Part shown: positions 38,554 through 48,753 of the stretch, piece by piece
Layout of the letters: every line of letters starts with the position of its first letter
Numbering within the stretch: the first letter of the stretch is position 1
Source: Caldilineaceae bacterium
GTDB lineage: Bacteria > Chloroflexota > Anaerolineae > Caldilineales > Caldilineaceae
Direction: 5' to 3'
Length of the DNA stretch: 64,000 bases
NCBI GenBank assembly: GCA_022842065.1
Contig: JALHQH010000024.1
Span: 113,615 to 177,614 of the forward strand
Notes under the pieces: generated by a model
Told to the model about the DNA's origin: nothing
Databases searched by the model: none
Seen by the model: only the letters and a program-made list of their open reading frames with translations
Position numbers and translations under genes: made by a program

Positions 38554-39645
38554 ATGATGAATGCAACGATTGTAGTCCTGGCCGGCGACGGTATCGGCCC
38601 GGAAGTGACCGATGAGGGGCGCAAGATTCTGAGCGCGGTTGCGCAAAAGTTCGGTCACCACTTTAGTTTTAGCAACCAGATGATGGGTGGCCGGGCGATT
38701 GATGAACTAGGCACCAGCCTGCCCGATGCTACGGTGGAAGCCTGTAAAACCGCAGATGCCATTCTGCTCGGTGCCGTTGGTGGGCCCAAGTGGGATGATC
38801 CCAAGGCAAAGGATCGTCCTGAACGTGGATTGCTCGCAATTCGCAAGGCGCTGAATCTTTTTGCTAACCTGCGCCCAGTCAAGTTGCACCCACAGCTACT
38901 CAGCGCCAGCACGCTCAAAGAAGAAGTATTGCAGGGCGTTGATATGCTGGTAATCCGCGAGCTGACCGGCGGGCTTTACTTTGGGCCGAAAAAAGAGGCC
39001 GGCGAAGAGGGCTATGAAGCCTTTGATACCGAAATCTATACCCGCCCCGAAATTGAACGGGTGGTACGCCTTGCGGCCGAGACCGCAATGGGTCGGCGCA
39101 AAAAGCTGGTCAGCGTTGACAAGGCGAATGTGATGGCCTCCAGTCGGCTCTGGCGCCGCGTGGCGACGGAAGTACTCGCTGATTATCCCGAACTGGAAGT
39201 AGAACATGTGCTGGTTGACGCGATGGCGATGCACCTCATTCGCCGCCCCGCCAGCTTTGATGTGATCGTAGCCGGCAATATCTTTGGCGATATCCTCACC
39301 GACGAGGCCGCCATGCTCGCCGGCTCGATGGGCATGTTGCCCTCGGCCAGCCTGGGTGATCTGGCCAACAGCCAAGGGTTGCCGCTAGGCCTGTACGAAC
39401 CGATTCACGGCAGCGCCCCGGATATTGCCGGCAAGGGCATTGCCAATCCGCTAGCCACGATTGTGAGCTGTGCCATGTTGCTGCGCCACAGTCTAGGGCT
39501 GGAAAAAGAAGCCGACGCCATTGAACGTGCCGTCGATGCCGTACTCAATGAAGGTGTACGCACGCCTGACATCCAACACACCGGCAGCGAAGTTGTCGGT
39601 ACCCAGGTCATGGGCGACTTGGTGGTGGAAAAATTGTTAACCTAA
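38554..39645 (+). CDS. leuB: 3-isopropylmalate dehydrogenase
   Basis: A 363-residue NAD-dependent oxidative decarboxylase giving 2-oxoisocaproate, and 2-oxobutyrate from methylmalate in the citramalate route. [14 protein letters not shown] at the N terminus and the nucleotide-binding [18 protein letters not shown] at the C-terminal half are canonical. The [10 protein letters not shown] loop carries the leucine-type substrate residues. ATG at 38554 or the next codon. It ends with a repeat array before ppc. Confidence 0.95.
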   Translation: MMNATIVVLAGDGIGPEVTDEGRKILSAVAQKFGHHFSFSNQMMGGRAIDELGTSLPDATVEACKTADAILLGAVGGPKWDDPKAKDRPERGLLAIRKALNLFANLRPVKLHPQLLSASTLKEEVLQGVDMLVIRELTGGLYFGPKKEAGEEGYEAFDTEIYTRPEIERVVRLAAETAMGRRKKLVSVDKANVMASSRLWRRVATEVLADYPELEVEHVLVDAMAMHLIRRPASFDVIVAGNIFGDILTDEAAMLAGSMGMLPSASLGDLANSQGLPLGLYEPIHGSAPDIAGKGIANPLATIVSCAMLLRHSLGLEKEADAIERAVDAVLNEGVRTPDIQHTGSEVVGTQVMGDLVVEKLLT

Positions 39646-39653
39646 CAGATTAA

Positions 39654-39794
39654 GTGATGCGTGAAACGTGATGCGTGAAACGTGATGCGTATAGAGCAAA
39701 ATTCGACTGCTTACGCTGCCGATTAACCCCATCACCTAATTCCGTTTCACGTTTTACGTTTTACGCATCACCTAATCACTAATTCCTAATCACC
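39654..39794. repeat. inverted 7-bp tandem-repeat hairpin between leuB and ppc
   Basis: Five heptamers alternating GTGATGC and GTGAAAC (39654-39688) face an inverted array of TTTCACG, TTTTACG (two copies), CATCACC and TAATCAC units (39730-39794). The arms are complementary. This is the heptamer version of the design before ilvC. Confidence 0.85.
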
Positions 39795-39810
39795 CAACAA
39801 AAGAAGACCC

Positions 39811-42597
39811 ATGATCATCGACCCACAAGACCGACTGCGTTCCACGATTCGCTTTTTAGGTAATCTGCTCGGTGAAACGATTATTGAGCAAGAGGGACAG
39901 GCCATTTTTGAATTGGAAGAAGAGATTCGCAACATGGCCAAGAACTGGCGAGCAGATGGCGATCTCAGCACCTTTCAGGAAAAGCTCGATGGCATGTTGC
40001 ATACGCTGATCGAGGAACCACACAAAGCCCACGCCGTGCTGAAAGCCTTTACCATTTACTTTCAGCTCATTAACATTGCCGAGGAGCAACAACGGATCTA
40101 CATTCTGCGTGACCGTGCCCGCCGCGCCCACGAGCAGAATGTGCCGGTGCCGGAAACCATCGCCCACGGGCTGCGCCGTCTTTCCGAAGAAGGGCTGCGC
40201 GCCGATGAGGTGCGGGAGCTGTTGCAAGGGCTCTTTATCATGCCGGTCTTTACAGCACACCCCACCGAATCGAAACGGCGCACGATTCTACTCAAGATCA
40301 AAGAAATTTCCGACGCCCTCTATGATATGGGCTATCGGAGCCTGCTGCCAACCGAGGAAGATGCCCTCGTCCAGCGCATTCGTGAAAATATTGTCCTGCT
40401 CTGGCAGAGCGATGAGACGCGCGATCGCCGGCCAACCGTGATGGACGAGGTCCGCGAAGGGCTTTACTACTACGAGGCCACCTTATTTCGCCTGACACCG
40501 CTGATTTATCGCGAACTGGAACGTGCGCTGGAAGAATACTATCCGGGCGAGCACTTTGAGCTGCCGACGGCTTTACGCTTTGGCTCGTGGATCGGTGGTG
40601 ATCGCGACGGCAATCCCTTTGTAACCCTGGCCACCACCGAAGAGGCGATCCGTGAGCAGAAAGAGACGATCCTTAAACTCTATAACATTGAGGTTGATCG
40701 GCTCTACAATAATCTGAGCACCGCCCAAACGCGCGTTGCGGTCAGCGCGGCGTTACAAGAGAGTATTGCCCGCGATTTTACCTTAGTGCCGGCCAATGAG
40801 GTTGAGGTGTTGGAACGCTTTCGGCTGGAGCCCTATCGGCAGAAGCTGATCATGATGTTTCGTCGCCTGCGCGCGACGCGCGCCGAGAATGATATTCCCT
40901 GGCGCAATCGTAACCAAGAGGCCCCCAGCAATCCGCGAGCCTATGCCTCGGCGCAGGAATTCCTCGACGATCTCAAACTGATTAGCGAAAGCCTCTGTGC
41001 GAATCAAGGCCAACGCCTGGCCGAAGGCCGCTTAGCCGATCTGATTCGCGCCGTCGAGGTTTTTGGCTTTCATCTGGCGACGCTGGATATTCGACAACAT
41101 GCCGAGCGTCACCGCCAGGCGATGGCCGAGATTCTTGAATATTATCACCTGGTTGACAACTACGTGGAAATGCCGGAAGCAGCACGCGTTGCCCTGCTTT
41201 CCAGCGAGATCTTAAGCCAACGGCCGATTACGGCCCGGTTGACCTTTAGCCCTGAGACCAATCAGACCGTTGACCTTTTCCGGCTGATCCGCCGCGCCCG
41301 GCAAGAGGTGGGCGATCATGCGATTCAGGCCTACATTATCAGTATGACGACGGCCGTCAGTAACCTATTGGAAGTGCTGCTCTTTGCGCGTGATGCCGAT
41401 CTGTTTGGGGCGATCGATGTTGTGCCGCTCTTTGAAACGATTGATGACCTGCTGGCTGCACCGGAAATTATGACCGCCCTCTTTGCCAATGATGCCTATC
41501 GCCAACATTTGGCCGCACGCAGCAACCGTCAGCAGATTATGATCGGCTATAGCGACTCTAACAAAGATGGTGGTTATCTGCGGGCCAACTGGATGCTCTT
41601 TCAGGCCCAACGCAACCTAGCCCGCACCTGTGATGAACATGGCATCCAGTTGACCCTTTTCCACGGGCGCGGCGGCACATTGGGCCGTGGCGGTGGTCCG
41701 ACCAATCGCGCCATTTTGGCCCAACCGCAGGAATCGGTACGGGGACGGATTAAGATTACCGAACAGGGCGAAGTCTTGAGCAGTCGCTATGATGAAACGG
41801 AACTCGCCCATCGGCACCTGGAACAACTATTTAATGCAGTGTTGCTGAGCAGTGGCCGTCGGCCCTACTATGCCCAGGAACAGGAGTGGGCAGCCGTGAT
41901 GGAAGCGCTAAGCCAGACTGCCTATGCGAAGTACCGCGTGTTGGTAGAAAAGCCAAGCTTTGTGCGCTACTTTCACGAAGCCACGCCTATTGATCATGTG
42001 GACCAGCTTAACATTGGCTCACGGCCGGCGCGCCGCAAAAAGACGGAAGCGATTACCGATCTGCGCGCCATTCCCTGGGTTTTTGCCTGGACCCAATCAC
42101 GCGTCAATTTGCCCAGTTGGTATGGGGTGGGCAGTGCGCTCTTCCAGTGGCTGACAGAGACGAATGAGGGACAGGTCCATCCCGAACGGCTCGCCATCTT
42201 ACGTCAAATTTATGGCGGTTGGCCATTCTTTCGCACCGTGCTGGATAATGTCCAAGTCGGCTTGGGCAAAGCGGATATCCACATTGCCCAGCTCTATGCC
42301 AGCCTGGCGACCCCCGACTTACAAGCGGAAATCTTTGCCGATCTGGCTGCGGAATTTGAGCGCACCCGCGAAATGCTGCTCCAGATCACGCAAAATAAAG
42401 AACTGCTCGACAATGAAGAGTGGCTCCAACGGAGCATTCGCCTACGCAACCCCTATGTGGATCCATTGAACTACATCCAAGTTGCGTTTCTGCGCGAACT
42501 GCGCAAGGGCCCAGCCGTGGCGAACCGCGAACAGTTGCAGGCGGGCGTCTCGCTTTCGGTGAATGGGATTGCGGCCGGTTTACAAAATGTTGGTTAG
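39811..42597 (+). CDS. ppc: phosphoenolpyruvate carboxylase
   Basis: A 928-residue enzyme fixing bicarbonate onto PEP to give oxaloacetate. [15 protein letters not shown] (catalytic His), [22 protein letters not shown] and [19 protein letters not shown] (mobile loop) are all intact, and the C terminus ends in the usual hydrophobic [11 protein letters not shown] form. It supplies C4 acids for aspartate-family amino acids. The ATG follows the repeat array with AAAAGAAGA upstream. Confidence 0.96.
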   Translation: MIIDPQDRLRSTIRFLGNLLGETIIEQEGQAIFELEEEIRNMAKNWRADGDLSTFQEKLDGMLHTLIEEPHKAHAVLKAFTIYFQLINIAEEQQRIYILRDRARRAHEQNVPVPETIAHGLRRLSEEGLRADEVRELLQGLFIMPVFTAHPTESKRRTILLKIKEISDALYDMGYRSLLPTEEDALVQRIRENIVLLWQSDETRDRRPTVMDEVREGLYYYEATLFRLTPLIYRELERALEEYYPGEHFELPTALRFGSWIGGDRDGNPFVTLATTEEAIREQKETILKLYNIEVDRLYNNLSTAQTRVAVSAALQESIARDFTLVPANEVEVLERFRLEPYRQKLIMMFRRLRATRAENDIPWRNRNQEAPSNPRAYASAQEFLDDLKLISESLCANQGQRLAEGRLADLIRAVEVFGFHLATLDIRQHAERHRQAMAEILEYYHLVDNYVEMPEAARVALLSSEILSQRPITARLTFSPETNQTVDLFRLIRRARQEVGDHAIQAYIISMTTAVSNLLEVLLFARDADLFGAIDVVPLFETIDDLLAAPEIMTALFANDAYRQHLAARSNRQQIMIGYSDSNKDGGYLRANWMLFQAQRNLARTCDEHGIQLTLFHGRGGTLGRGGGPTNRAILAQPQESVRGRIKITEQGEVLSSRYDETELAHRHLEQLFNAVLLSSGRRPYYAQEQEWAAVMEALSQTAYAKYRVLVEKPSFVRYFHEATPIDHVDQLNIGSRPARRKKTEAITDLRAIPWVFAWTQSRVNLPSWYGVGSALFQWLTETNEGQVHPERLAILRQIYGGWPFFRTVLDNVQVGLGKADIHIAQLYASLATPDLQAEIFADLAAEFERTREMLLQITQNKELLDNEEWLQRSIRLRNPYVDPLNYIQVAFLRELRKGPAVANREQLQAGVSLSVNGIAAGLQNVG

Positions 42598-42632
42598 ACA
42601 ATCGACATTATATCGATTTAATTCCGTGATCG

Positions 42633-42724
42633 GACAAGATGACAAGACGACAAGATGAAAGCACCGAGTGGTCCCCGCCAAGCGTTGTTCATCTGGTCAT
42701 CCGGTCATCTTGTCATCCAGTCAC
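42633..42724. repeat. inverted 8-bp tandem-repeat hairpin between ppc and the HAD gene
   Basis: Three GACAAGAT/GACAAGAC octamers (42633-42656) face four or five GTCATC-type octamers (42688-42724) of complementary sequence, about 31 bases apart. Same design as those before ilvC and coaBC. Confidence 0.85.
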
Positions 42725-42742
42725 ACCATTCAGGATTTGCTT

Positions 42743-43510
42743 GTGACAAACCACCTGTCCTCAATTGAAGGACTGTTAATTGATATCGAAGGAGTGCTCA
42801 TTCGTGGTAATGAGGTGATTCCGGGCGCGCATGAGGCTCTACAGAGCCTGCGCGCCCGGGGGATTCCCCACCGCTTTATTACCAACACGACGATCTATAG
42901 TCGGCTGACCTTGTTGGAACGGCTGCAGGCGCTTGGCTTTGCGATTAAGCTGGAAGAACTCTTTACCGCCACCTATGCGGCAGCGCGCTACTTGCAGGAG
43001 CAAAACGCCCAAAGTTATTATCCCCTGCTGATGCCCGATGCACAGCTCGAATTCGGCGGGCTCGATGTTGACGAAGAGAACCCTGAATTTGTGGTGATGG
43101 GTGATATGGGGCCAAGCTTTACCTTCCCACGCCTCAACCGGGCACTAGGGGCGCTCCTCAACGGGGCGCGCCTGGTGGCGCTCCACAAAAAGCGCACCTG
43201 GCGGACTGAAGAGGGGGTCTATCTCGACGCAGGCCCCTTTGTGGTCGCCATGGAATACGCCGCCGAGATGCGCGCCGAAGTGATTGGCAAGCCAAGCAAG
43301 GCCTACTTCCGCATGGTGCTTGATGACCTGGGCGTTGAACCGGCCAAAGTTGCCATGATCGGCGACGATGTGGAGAGCGATGTGCGCGGGGCACAGCTGA
43401 TCGGCATGCAGGGCTGGTTGGTGAAGAGTGGTCGCTTCCGCAAAGAAGACCTGGCGCGCGGCATCTGGCCCAACAAGATCTTTGAGAACATTCAAGAAAT
43501 TATGGCGTGA
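42743..43510 (+). CDS. HAD-superfamily IIA phosphatase (HDHD2/LHPP-like)
   Basis: A 255-residue NagD-like HAD protein. Motif I is [11 protein letters not shown], with E16 where the second catalytic Asp of DxD is usual. HDHD2/LHPP relatives also depart from DxD here (DxS), and this protein resembles them overall. Motif II is FITNTTIYS, the C2A cap follows, and motif IV is [15 protein letters not shown] start at GTG 42743 with CAGGA upstream; an ATG at 42668 lies in the repeat hairpin and adds non-conserved residues. The substrate is unknown. Confidence 0.82.
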   Translation: MTNHLSSIEGLLIDIEGVLIRGNEVIPGAHEALQSLRARGIPHRFITNTTIYSRLTLLERLQALGFAIKLEELFTATYAAARYLQEQNAQSYYPLLMPDAQLEFGGLDVDEENPEFVVMGDMGPSFTFPRLNRALGALLNGARLVALHKKRTWRTEEGVYLDAGPFVVAMEYAAEMRAEVIGKPSKAYFRMVLDDLGVEPAKVAMIGDDVESDVRGAQLIGMQGWLVKSGRFRKEDLARGIWPNKIFENIQEIMA

Positions 43511-43511
43511 A

Positions 43512-43688
43512 AGGTAAAACGTAAATACGTAAAACGTAAAACGTAAATACGTAAATACGTAAATACGTAAATACGTAAATACGTAAAACGTAAATACGTA
43601 AAACGTAAAGCGTAAATAGGTAAATAGGTAAATAGGTAAATAGGTAAAGGTCGCAGGAAGACCTTTACGTTTTACGTTTTACGCATCA
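43512..43688. repeat. inverted 7/8-bp tandem-repeat hairpin before cimA
   Basis: A long run of ACGTAAA/ACGTAAAT units, switching to AAATAGGT near 43613, fills 43512-43648. An inverted CTTTACGTTTTACG array at 43662-43688 closes the hairpin. It is the longest of the five clear arrays. Confidence 0.88.
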
Positions 43689-43731
43689 CGTTTTGCCGTC
43701 CACGCTCATTTTCACTAGAGAGTCAATTACA

Positions 43732-45351
43732 ATGAGCAAGATAATCCTGTACGATACAACGCTCCGCGATGGCACCCAAGGGGAAGGGGTATCGTTAAGT
43801 TGTGATGATAAGTTGCGGATCGCGCGGCGGCTGGACGAGTTTGGCATGGACTACATTGAGGGGGGCTGGCCAGGATCGAACCCGAAGGATATGGAGTTTT
43901 TTGAACGCGCCCAACGTGAACTGAATTTGCAGCATGCGAAGATTGCGGCGTTTGGTTCAACCTGTCGGGCCGAGATCGAACCGGCCAACGACCCACAGAT
44001 TGATCTGCTGATTCAAGCTAACACACCGGTAGTGACCATCTTTGGCAAGTCATGGGATCTGCATGTCAGTGAAGTATTGCGGACAACGTTGGAAGAGAAT
44101 CTGCGCATGATCCGTGAGTCGGTGCGCTATCTCAAGTCGCACCAAAAAGAAGTGGTCTACGACGCGGAACACTTTTTCGACGGCTATCGCGCCAACCCGG
44201 AGTATGCCCTGGCAACATTACAGGCCGCGATTGTGGGGGGTGCCGATAGCATTGTGCTCTGTGATACCAATGGGGGCAGTTTACCGTGGGAAGTCGGCGA
44301 AGCGATCGATATTGTGCGCAGTGAAGTTCTCGGCATTGAAGCGGGCAAAACCCCTACGCACCAAGCGGCGCGCGTCACCCTTGGCATTCATGCCCACAAT
44401 GACAGCGAAACCGGGGTCGCGAACACCTTGCAAGCCGTACGCCATGGGGCTGCCCAGATTCAGGGGACGATCAACGGTTACGGCGAGCGCTGTGGCAACG
44501 CCAATCTGATGAGCATCATCCCTGATCTGCAATTGAAGATGGGCTACGACTTGGTGCCGCCACCAAAGCTGGCCCAGCTGGCCGACCTCAGTCACTATGT
44601 CAGCGAACTGGCCAATTTGAATCCTGACTCGCACCAACCTTTTGTCGGCAGCAGTGCCTTTGCCCACAAAGGGGGCACCCATGTGAATGCGGTGGTCAAA
44701 TATGTGATGAGCTATCAGCATATCGACCCAACGCTGGTCGGCAACGAGACGCGCGTCTTGGTCAGCGAGTTGAGCGGCAAAGATAACATTGCCGTCAAAC
44801 GGCGTGAATTTGGCCTGGATGGCTTGAGCAGCGAACAAGAACGCGCCGTGCTCAAACAGATCAAAGAGATGGAAAATGCCGGCTTTGCCTTTGAAACCGC
44901 CGAAGCCAGTGTTGATCTCCTGCTGCGCCGTCAACGCCAAGAATATGTAGCGCCCTATGAAATGATCGACTATACCACTAACGTCGAATACCGTAGTGGC
45001 CGCGGCACCTTTTCGGAAGCAACGGTCAAGGTCAAAGTCGGCAATGAACTCTTTCATGAAGTCGCCGAAGGTAACGGCCCGGTCAACGCCCTCAACCTGG
45101 CGCTGCGCAAAGCGATCCAACAGTTTTACCCGCGGCTGAGCGCAGTCCACCTCAAAGATTACAAGGTTCGCATTCTCAACAGCGAAAGTGGCACGGGTGC
45201 CATCGTGCGCGTCTTGATCGATAGCACCGATGGCGAGCGCACCTGGACCGTGGTCGGGGCCAGCACCAACATTATCGAAGCTAGTTGGATCGCCCTCTCC
45301 GACTCGATGGAATATTTCCTGTTGACCGACAGCGAACGGCAGGCCGCCTAA
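43732..45351 (+). CDS. cimA: (R)-citramalate synthase
   Basis: A 539-residue HMGL-family enzyme condensing pyruvate and acetyl-CoA to citramalate, the entry to isoleucine without threonine. YDTTLRDGTQGEGVSLS, HAHNDSETGVANT and the C-terminal LeuA-like dimer/regulatory domain (from about residue 410) fit CimA better than LeuA, which is separately present. LeuCD and LeuB in the same region can carry citramalate on to 2-oxobutyrate. I use the ATG at 43732, because the upstream ATG at 43693 begins in the repeat flank. Confidence 0.92.
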   Translation: MSKIILYDTTLRDGTQGEGVSLSCDDKLRIARRLDEFGMDYIEGGWPGSNPKDMEFFERAQRELNLQHAKIAAFGSTCRAEIEPANDPQIDLLIQANTPVVTIFGKSWDLHVSEVLRTTLEENLRMIRESVRYLKSHQKEVVYDAEHFFDGYRANPEYALATLQAAIVGGADSIVLCDTNGGSLPWEVGEAIDIVRSEVLGIEAGKTPTHQAARVTLGIHAHNDSETGVANTLQAVRHGAAQIQGTINGYGERCGNANLMSIIPDLQLKMGYDLVPPPKLAQLADLSHYVSELANLNPDSHQPFVGSSAFAHKGGTHVNAVVKYVMSYQHIDPTLVGNETRVLVSELSGKDNIAVKRREFGLDGLSSEQERAVLKQIKEMENAGFAFETAEASVDLLLRRQRQEYVAPYEMIDYTTNVEYRSGRGTFSEATVKVKVGNELFHEVAEGNGPVNALNLALRKAIQQFYPRLSAVHLKDYKVRILNSESGTGAIVRVLIDSTDGERTWTVVGASTNIIEASWIALSDSMEYFLLTDSERQAA

Positions 45352-45361
45352 ATCTACTCAA

Positions 45362-45424
45362 TTTCAGCGAGGCCACCGGCGTACCCTTCGACAAGCTCAG
45401 GGGGCGCCACTGGCCTCGCTGAAA
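45362..45424. repeat. palindromic element with CCTTCGACAAGCTCAGG core
   Basis: TTTCAGCGAGGCCA (45362-45375) and its complement (45411-45424) form a perfect 14-bp stem. The loop contains CCCTTCGACAAGCTCAGGG, itself partly self-complementary and shared in part with 25059-25071. Confidence 0.8.
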
Positions 45425-45441
45425 AGATCAGTCGAGAAGCT

Positions 45442-46206
45442 ATGTCTATTCAATCTGAAGAAGATCTGCGTGGTTTGCAGCGGGTGGGCCAGGTGCTGGT
45501 GCAGGCCATGCAAGCCATGCAAGCGGCGGTCAAGCCAGGGATTACCACCGCGGAGCTAGATGAGATCGGGCGCAAGGTGTTAGCACACTACAGCGCACAA
45601 CCAGCTCCCCATTTCTACTATGGCTTTCCCGGCACCACTTGTATTAGCATCAACGAAGAAGCGGCACACGGCATTCCCAGTACACGCAAGCTGCGCAATG
45701 GTGATCTGGTCAACATCGACGTGTCGGCAGTGCTTGATGGGTATGTGGCGGATACCGGGGCGAGTATGCCCGTTGGGGAAGTTTCACCGGTGGCGCGGCA
45801 GCTCTGTACGGCAGCACAAGAGGCGCTACAGGCCGCGTTGCGGGTCGCCAAAGCCGGCAATCGCATGGGTGATGTCGAACTGGCGATTGAAAAGGTCGCG
45901 CGCAAACATCGGTTTACGATCATCGAAAATCTGGCCGGCCACGGCGTTGGTCGCCACATTCACGAAGCGCCCGAATTTGTGCCGGACTACAACCGCAAAA
46001 AAGATCGGCGTCGCTTTCAAAAGGGCATGGTGCTGACGTTGGAGCCCTTTCTCGCCACCGGTGCGCGTGTCGCTGAAGAGCAGGCTGATGGCTGGACCTT
46101 GGCCATCAAACGTGGTCAACTTTCCGCGCAATATGAACATACGATTGTCATCACCGAGGGTGCGCCCATTCTGGTCACGGCCGGCGCGCATGGGGTTACG
46201 TTGTAG
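45442..46206 (+). CDS. map: methionine aminopeptidase type I
   Basis: A 254-residue enzyme removing the initiator methionine. The dinuclear metal ligands can be seen: two Asp in VNIDVSAVLDGYVADTGAS, His in GHGVGRHIHEAPEF, Glu in LTLEPF and Glu in QYEHTIVITE. The length is standard. It stands alone after cimA, with the 28-bp palindrome as likely terminator. Confidence 0.94.
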   Translation: MSIQSEEDLRGLQRVGQVLVQAMQAMQAAVKPGITTAELDEIGRKVLAHYSAQPAPHFYYGFPGTTCISINEEAAHGIPSTRKLRNGDLVNIDVSAVLDGYVADTGASMPVGEVSPVARQLCTAAQEALQAALRVAKAGNRMGDVELAIEKVARKHRFTIIENLAGHGVGRHIHEAPEFVPDYNRKKDRRRFQKGMVLTLEPFLATGARVAEEQADGWTLAIKRGQLSAQYEHTIVITEGAPILVTAGAHGVTL

Positions 46207-46229
46207 TCCACGCAAGTAGTAGACGTGAT

Positions 46230-46290
46230 AAGCAAATTCAACAAAAAGGTCTCAACCCGAGAGGTTGAGACCTTTTTGTTGAATTTGCTT
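46230..46290. terminator. perfect 28-bp stem with T run (bidirectional terminator)
   Basis: Arms 46230-46257 and 46263-46290 match fully, with a 5-base loop CGAGA. The upper stem contains AAAAAGGTCTCAACC/GGTTGAGACCTTTTT, an intrinsic terminator in both directions, extended by a further 13 paired bases. Confidence 0.85.
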
Positions 46291-46384
46291 GACGACTATG
46301 ATAAACTCAAACGAGAACGATTGCCTGAATACTGCATTGAGTGTTGTGTCATTGCCGGCGGAGCGACATATAAAGGAGTGCAAA

Positions 46385-47236
46385 ATGAGTACATCACCAT
46401 TTCCCGGCATGGATCCTTATTTAGAAGCACCGACCATCTGGCACAGCCTTCACACGCGCTTGATCACCATCATCGCCGATGAACTGGCCTTCAAACTCGC
46501 CCCCAATTACATCGCCGACCTTGAAACAGAAATCATCATTGAACATATTGATCCGAATACAGGACCAATAAAAAATGAGGGAAGCAATGGTGGTACTTAT
46601 AACAAGGTAACGCCCAGCAACCGCGTGATTGCAGTACCAGATGTAGCAGTTCGGCAATCAGAAAATGTAACGCAGCAATACGCTGGGGCAGAAGCCGTTG
46701 CCGTTGCGCCGATCCAGTTACAAATTCCCATGCCCGTCGAACATCGGTTGACCAAGGTCCGGATTATTCATCGCGCAACCGAAACATTAGTCGCGGTGGT
46801 CGAGTTGCTGTCGCCGGTCAACAAGCGGAATGGCGAACAACGGCAAAAATATTTACGGAAACGCGATATGTATCTTGATTCGGCTGTCCACCTGGTTGAG
46901 ATCGATTTGCTACGACAGTGGGAACGTATGCCGCTGGCAGGTGAGTTGCCGGCCTGTGACTATTTAATTGTCGTCAGTGATGCCCGGCAACGCCCGATTG
47001 TCGATGTTTGGCCGATTCAGCTGCCCAATCCACTACCAATGATTTTAATACCGCTACTACCGGCTGATCCACCCGTGTTAATCAATATGGGGGAAGCCTT
47101 GCGCATTGCTTATCAGCGCGCAAGATACGATCTACAAATTGACTATCGCCAGCCACCAACGCCGCCACTTTCAGCAGAGCAGGCCAAATGGGCAGCGCAG
47201 TTGTTGGCAGCATACAAGACGGTTCAAGGGGCGTAA
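46385..47236 (+). CDS. DUF4058 family protein (copy 1)
   Basis: A 283-residue member of DUF4058, common in Cyanobacteria and Chloroflexi, with no known function. The hallmark start is MSTSPFPGMDPYLEAPTIW. The core AVVELLSPVNKRNGEQRQKYLRKR resembles a PD-(D/E)xK-like or DUF-type strand-helix unit, and the end is YQRARYDLQIDYRQPPTPPL. AAAGGAG lies six bases before the ATG. It is 76 bases from its paralog. Confidence 0.85.
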   Translation: MSTSPFPGMDPYLEAPTIWHSLHTRLITIIADELAFKLAPNYIADLETEIIIEHIDPNTGPIKNEGSNGGTYNKVTPSNRVIAVPDVAVRQSENVTQQYAGAEAVAVAPIQLQIPMPVEHRLTKVRIIHRATETLVAVVELLSPVNKRNGEQRQKYLRKRDMYLDSAVHLVEIDLLRQWERMPLAGELPACDYLIVVSDARQRPIVDVWPIQLPNPLPMILIPLLPADPPVLINMGEALRIAYQRARYDLQIDYRQPPTPPLSAEQAKWAAQLLAAYKTVQGA

Positions 47237-47311
47237 CGTACGGCTTGCGCAGCCATTTTAGCTATGTTAATTTAAGCAACCGGCAAGCAGCATTCAATTA
47301 AGGAGCAACAC

Positions 47312-48109
47312 ATGAGCACCTCACCGTTTCCCGGTATGGATCCTTATCTGGAAGCGCCAGATATTTGGGCTGATGTACATAGCAGGTTAGTCAACATTTT
47401 CGCCGAGCAGTTGAGTCCCCAATTAGCCCCTAAATACTTAGCGGAGTTGGATACCCAAGTCGTGATTGAACGGGTTGAGCATAACGAATCGATTCACGGT
47501 GGTGCGATTCCTGATGTCGCCATCACAAAGCCTTTCGGCAGCGGTGGTGGGGTGATGACGCTAGAGGCACCGGCACCAGCCCCCAGGCGCATGAAAGTCG
47601 CCATCAGCTATGAAATCACCTTGCTGACACTACATATCCGCCGCCAAAGTGACAAACGCTTGGTAACCGCCATTGAGTTGCTCTCGCCCATCAATAAACG
47701 TCCGGGCGATGAGCGCCACAAATATCTAATAAAGCGTGTAGCCTACTTCGAGGGTGGCATCCATCTGATTGAACTCGATCTGCTGCGACGCTACGCACGT
47801 ATGCCCTTTGAAGATGAATTGCCCGCCTGTGACTATGTCGTTATGAGCTTCAACGCCTATGAGGGGCTAGAATGTGATGTCTGGCCCTTGAGTGTACGGC
47901 AACCGCTGCCAACGCTTGCCGTGCCCCTGTTGCGACCAGATCCGCCAGTGATCCTCGATCTCGGGGCGGCGTTACGGACAGCCTATCAACGGGCGCGCTA
48001 TGATTTGCGGGTGGATTATACAAAAGCGGCGCAGCCACCGCTCTCCGCCCAAGATAGTGCCTGGGCTGCGCAGTTGTTGGCGCAGGGCAAAACAGATCAA
48101 CCAGGATGA
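47312..48109 (+). CDS. DUF4058 family protein (copy 2)
   Basis: A 265-residue tandem paralog of the previous gene, with the same MSTSPFPGMDPYLEAP start, IELLSPINKRPGDERHKYL core and YQRARYDLRVDYTKAAQPPL end. The region between the N terminus and core is shorter than in copy 1. AAGGAG sits before the ATG. The pair arose by duplication and has diverged mainly in the segment at residues 65-95. Function unknown. Confidence 0.85.
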   Translation: MSTSPFPGMDPYLEAPDIWADVHSRLVNIFAEQLSPQLAPKYLAELDTQVVIERVEHNESIHGGAIPDVAITKPFGSGGGVMTLEAPAPAPRRMKVAISYEITLLTLHIRRQSDKRLVTAIELLSPINKRPGDERHKYLIKRVAYFEGGIHLIELDLLRRYARMPFEDELPACDYVVMSFNAYEGLECDVWPLSVRQPLPTLAVPLLRPDPPVILDLGAALRTAYQRARYDLRVDYTKAAQPPLSAQDSAWAAQLLAQGKTDQPG

Positions 48110-48237
48110 ACGCACTGCTGCCGTTACTTGCCGATCTGGATGATCACCGACCAACGCAGCCGCAAACTTGGCAGCGCAGGCAGATCACCCCATCAAGGAC
48201 GGGGCAAATAACCTCTTCTATCGCACAACGAGTGTGA
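48106..48237 (+). CDS. possible 43-residue peptide overlapping the DUF4058 stop
   Basis: An ATGA overlap opens a 43-codon frame (MNALLPLLADLDDHRPTQPQ...). It may be a truncated remnant of a third gene or chance. I see no other coding support in 48240-48753, which holds only hairpins and AT-rich DNA. Confidence 0.25.
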   Translation: MNALLPLLADLDDHRPTQPQTWQRRQITPSRTGQITSSIAQRV

Positions 48238-48602
48238 CCAATCCCCACGCCGATTATGCACTGTAGTTTACAGCTCAACCGCGCCCAAAATACAGCGTTA
48301 TGCGCAGGCGATCCGCTTTTATGCCTAGAAGTTAGACCAAAGTTAGCCGTAAGCCTCGTGCCAAGGAGGATTTCGCGCGCCAACTTACATTTCAGCAAGC
48401 AATTAGTGTTGTGCATCTTTCACTAAGTAAATCTAGATAATTCGTGTAATCTTCCTAATGCACAAACAGAAGCTTTAGGACTAAGCTTGTACTTCGAGAC
48501 ACAAACTATTGTGCATCGAAACCAATAAGGCGAAAATAGAAAGAGGAAACGCGCCACAAGCGATTAAAAAGCGGAATTACCACAAACTGAATAGCTTATT
48601 TT

Positions 48603-48665
48603 CACAAACAGTCGGGCCGCTGTTTGTGCCATCTGCACAGCGGATGGTGACACGATTATCGTGTC
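48603..48665. promoter_or_regulatory. two small palindromes upstream of amt
   Basis: CACAAACAG/CTGTTTGTG (48603-48628) and GACACGATTATCGTGTC (48649-48665) lie about 90-150 bases before the amt start. The second is a perfect 8-bp palindrome around one base, suitable for a dimeric regulator, but no known consensus is matched. Confidence 0.35.
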
Positions 48666-48753
48666 GAGGGTCGCTTTATTGTATTTTTATCCCATTTCCC
48701 CTGTCCGAGGGTTGAACAGGTGGATAATGCACTTAAAGCGAGGTTAAGGACTG

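Noticed and set aside
42668..42742. ATG start for the HAD phosphatase
   Set aside because: It is inside the tandem-repeat hairpin; the GTG at 42743 begins the conserved part and has an upstream CAGGA.
43512..43688. CRISPR-like array
   Set aside because: The units are 7-8 bp with no unique spacers and no cas genes nearby; it is a tandem-repeat hairpin.
46225..46482. 85-codon frame through the terminator after map
   Set aside because: It reads through the perfect hairpin and into the DUF4058 gene in the wrong frame.
48110..48753. Search for an RNA gene or riboswitch before amt
   Set aside because: Only two small hairpins were seen, and no known riboswitch consensus or tRNA cloverleaf.
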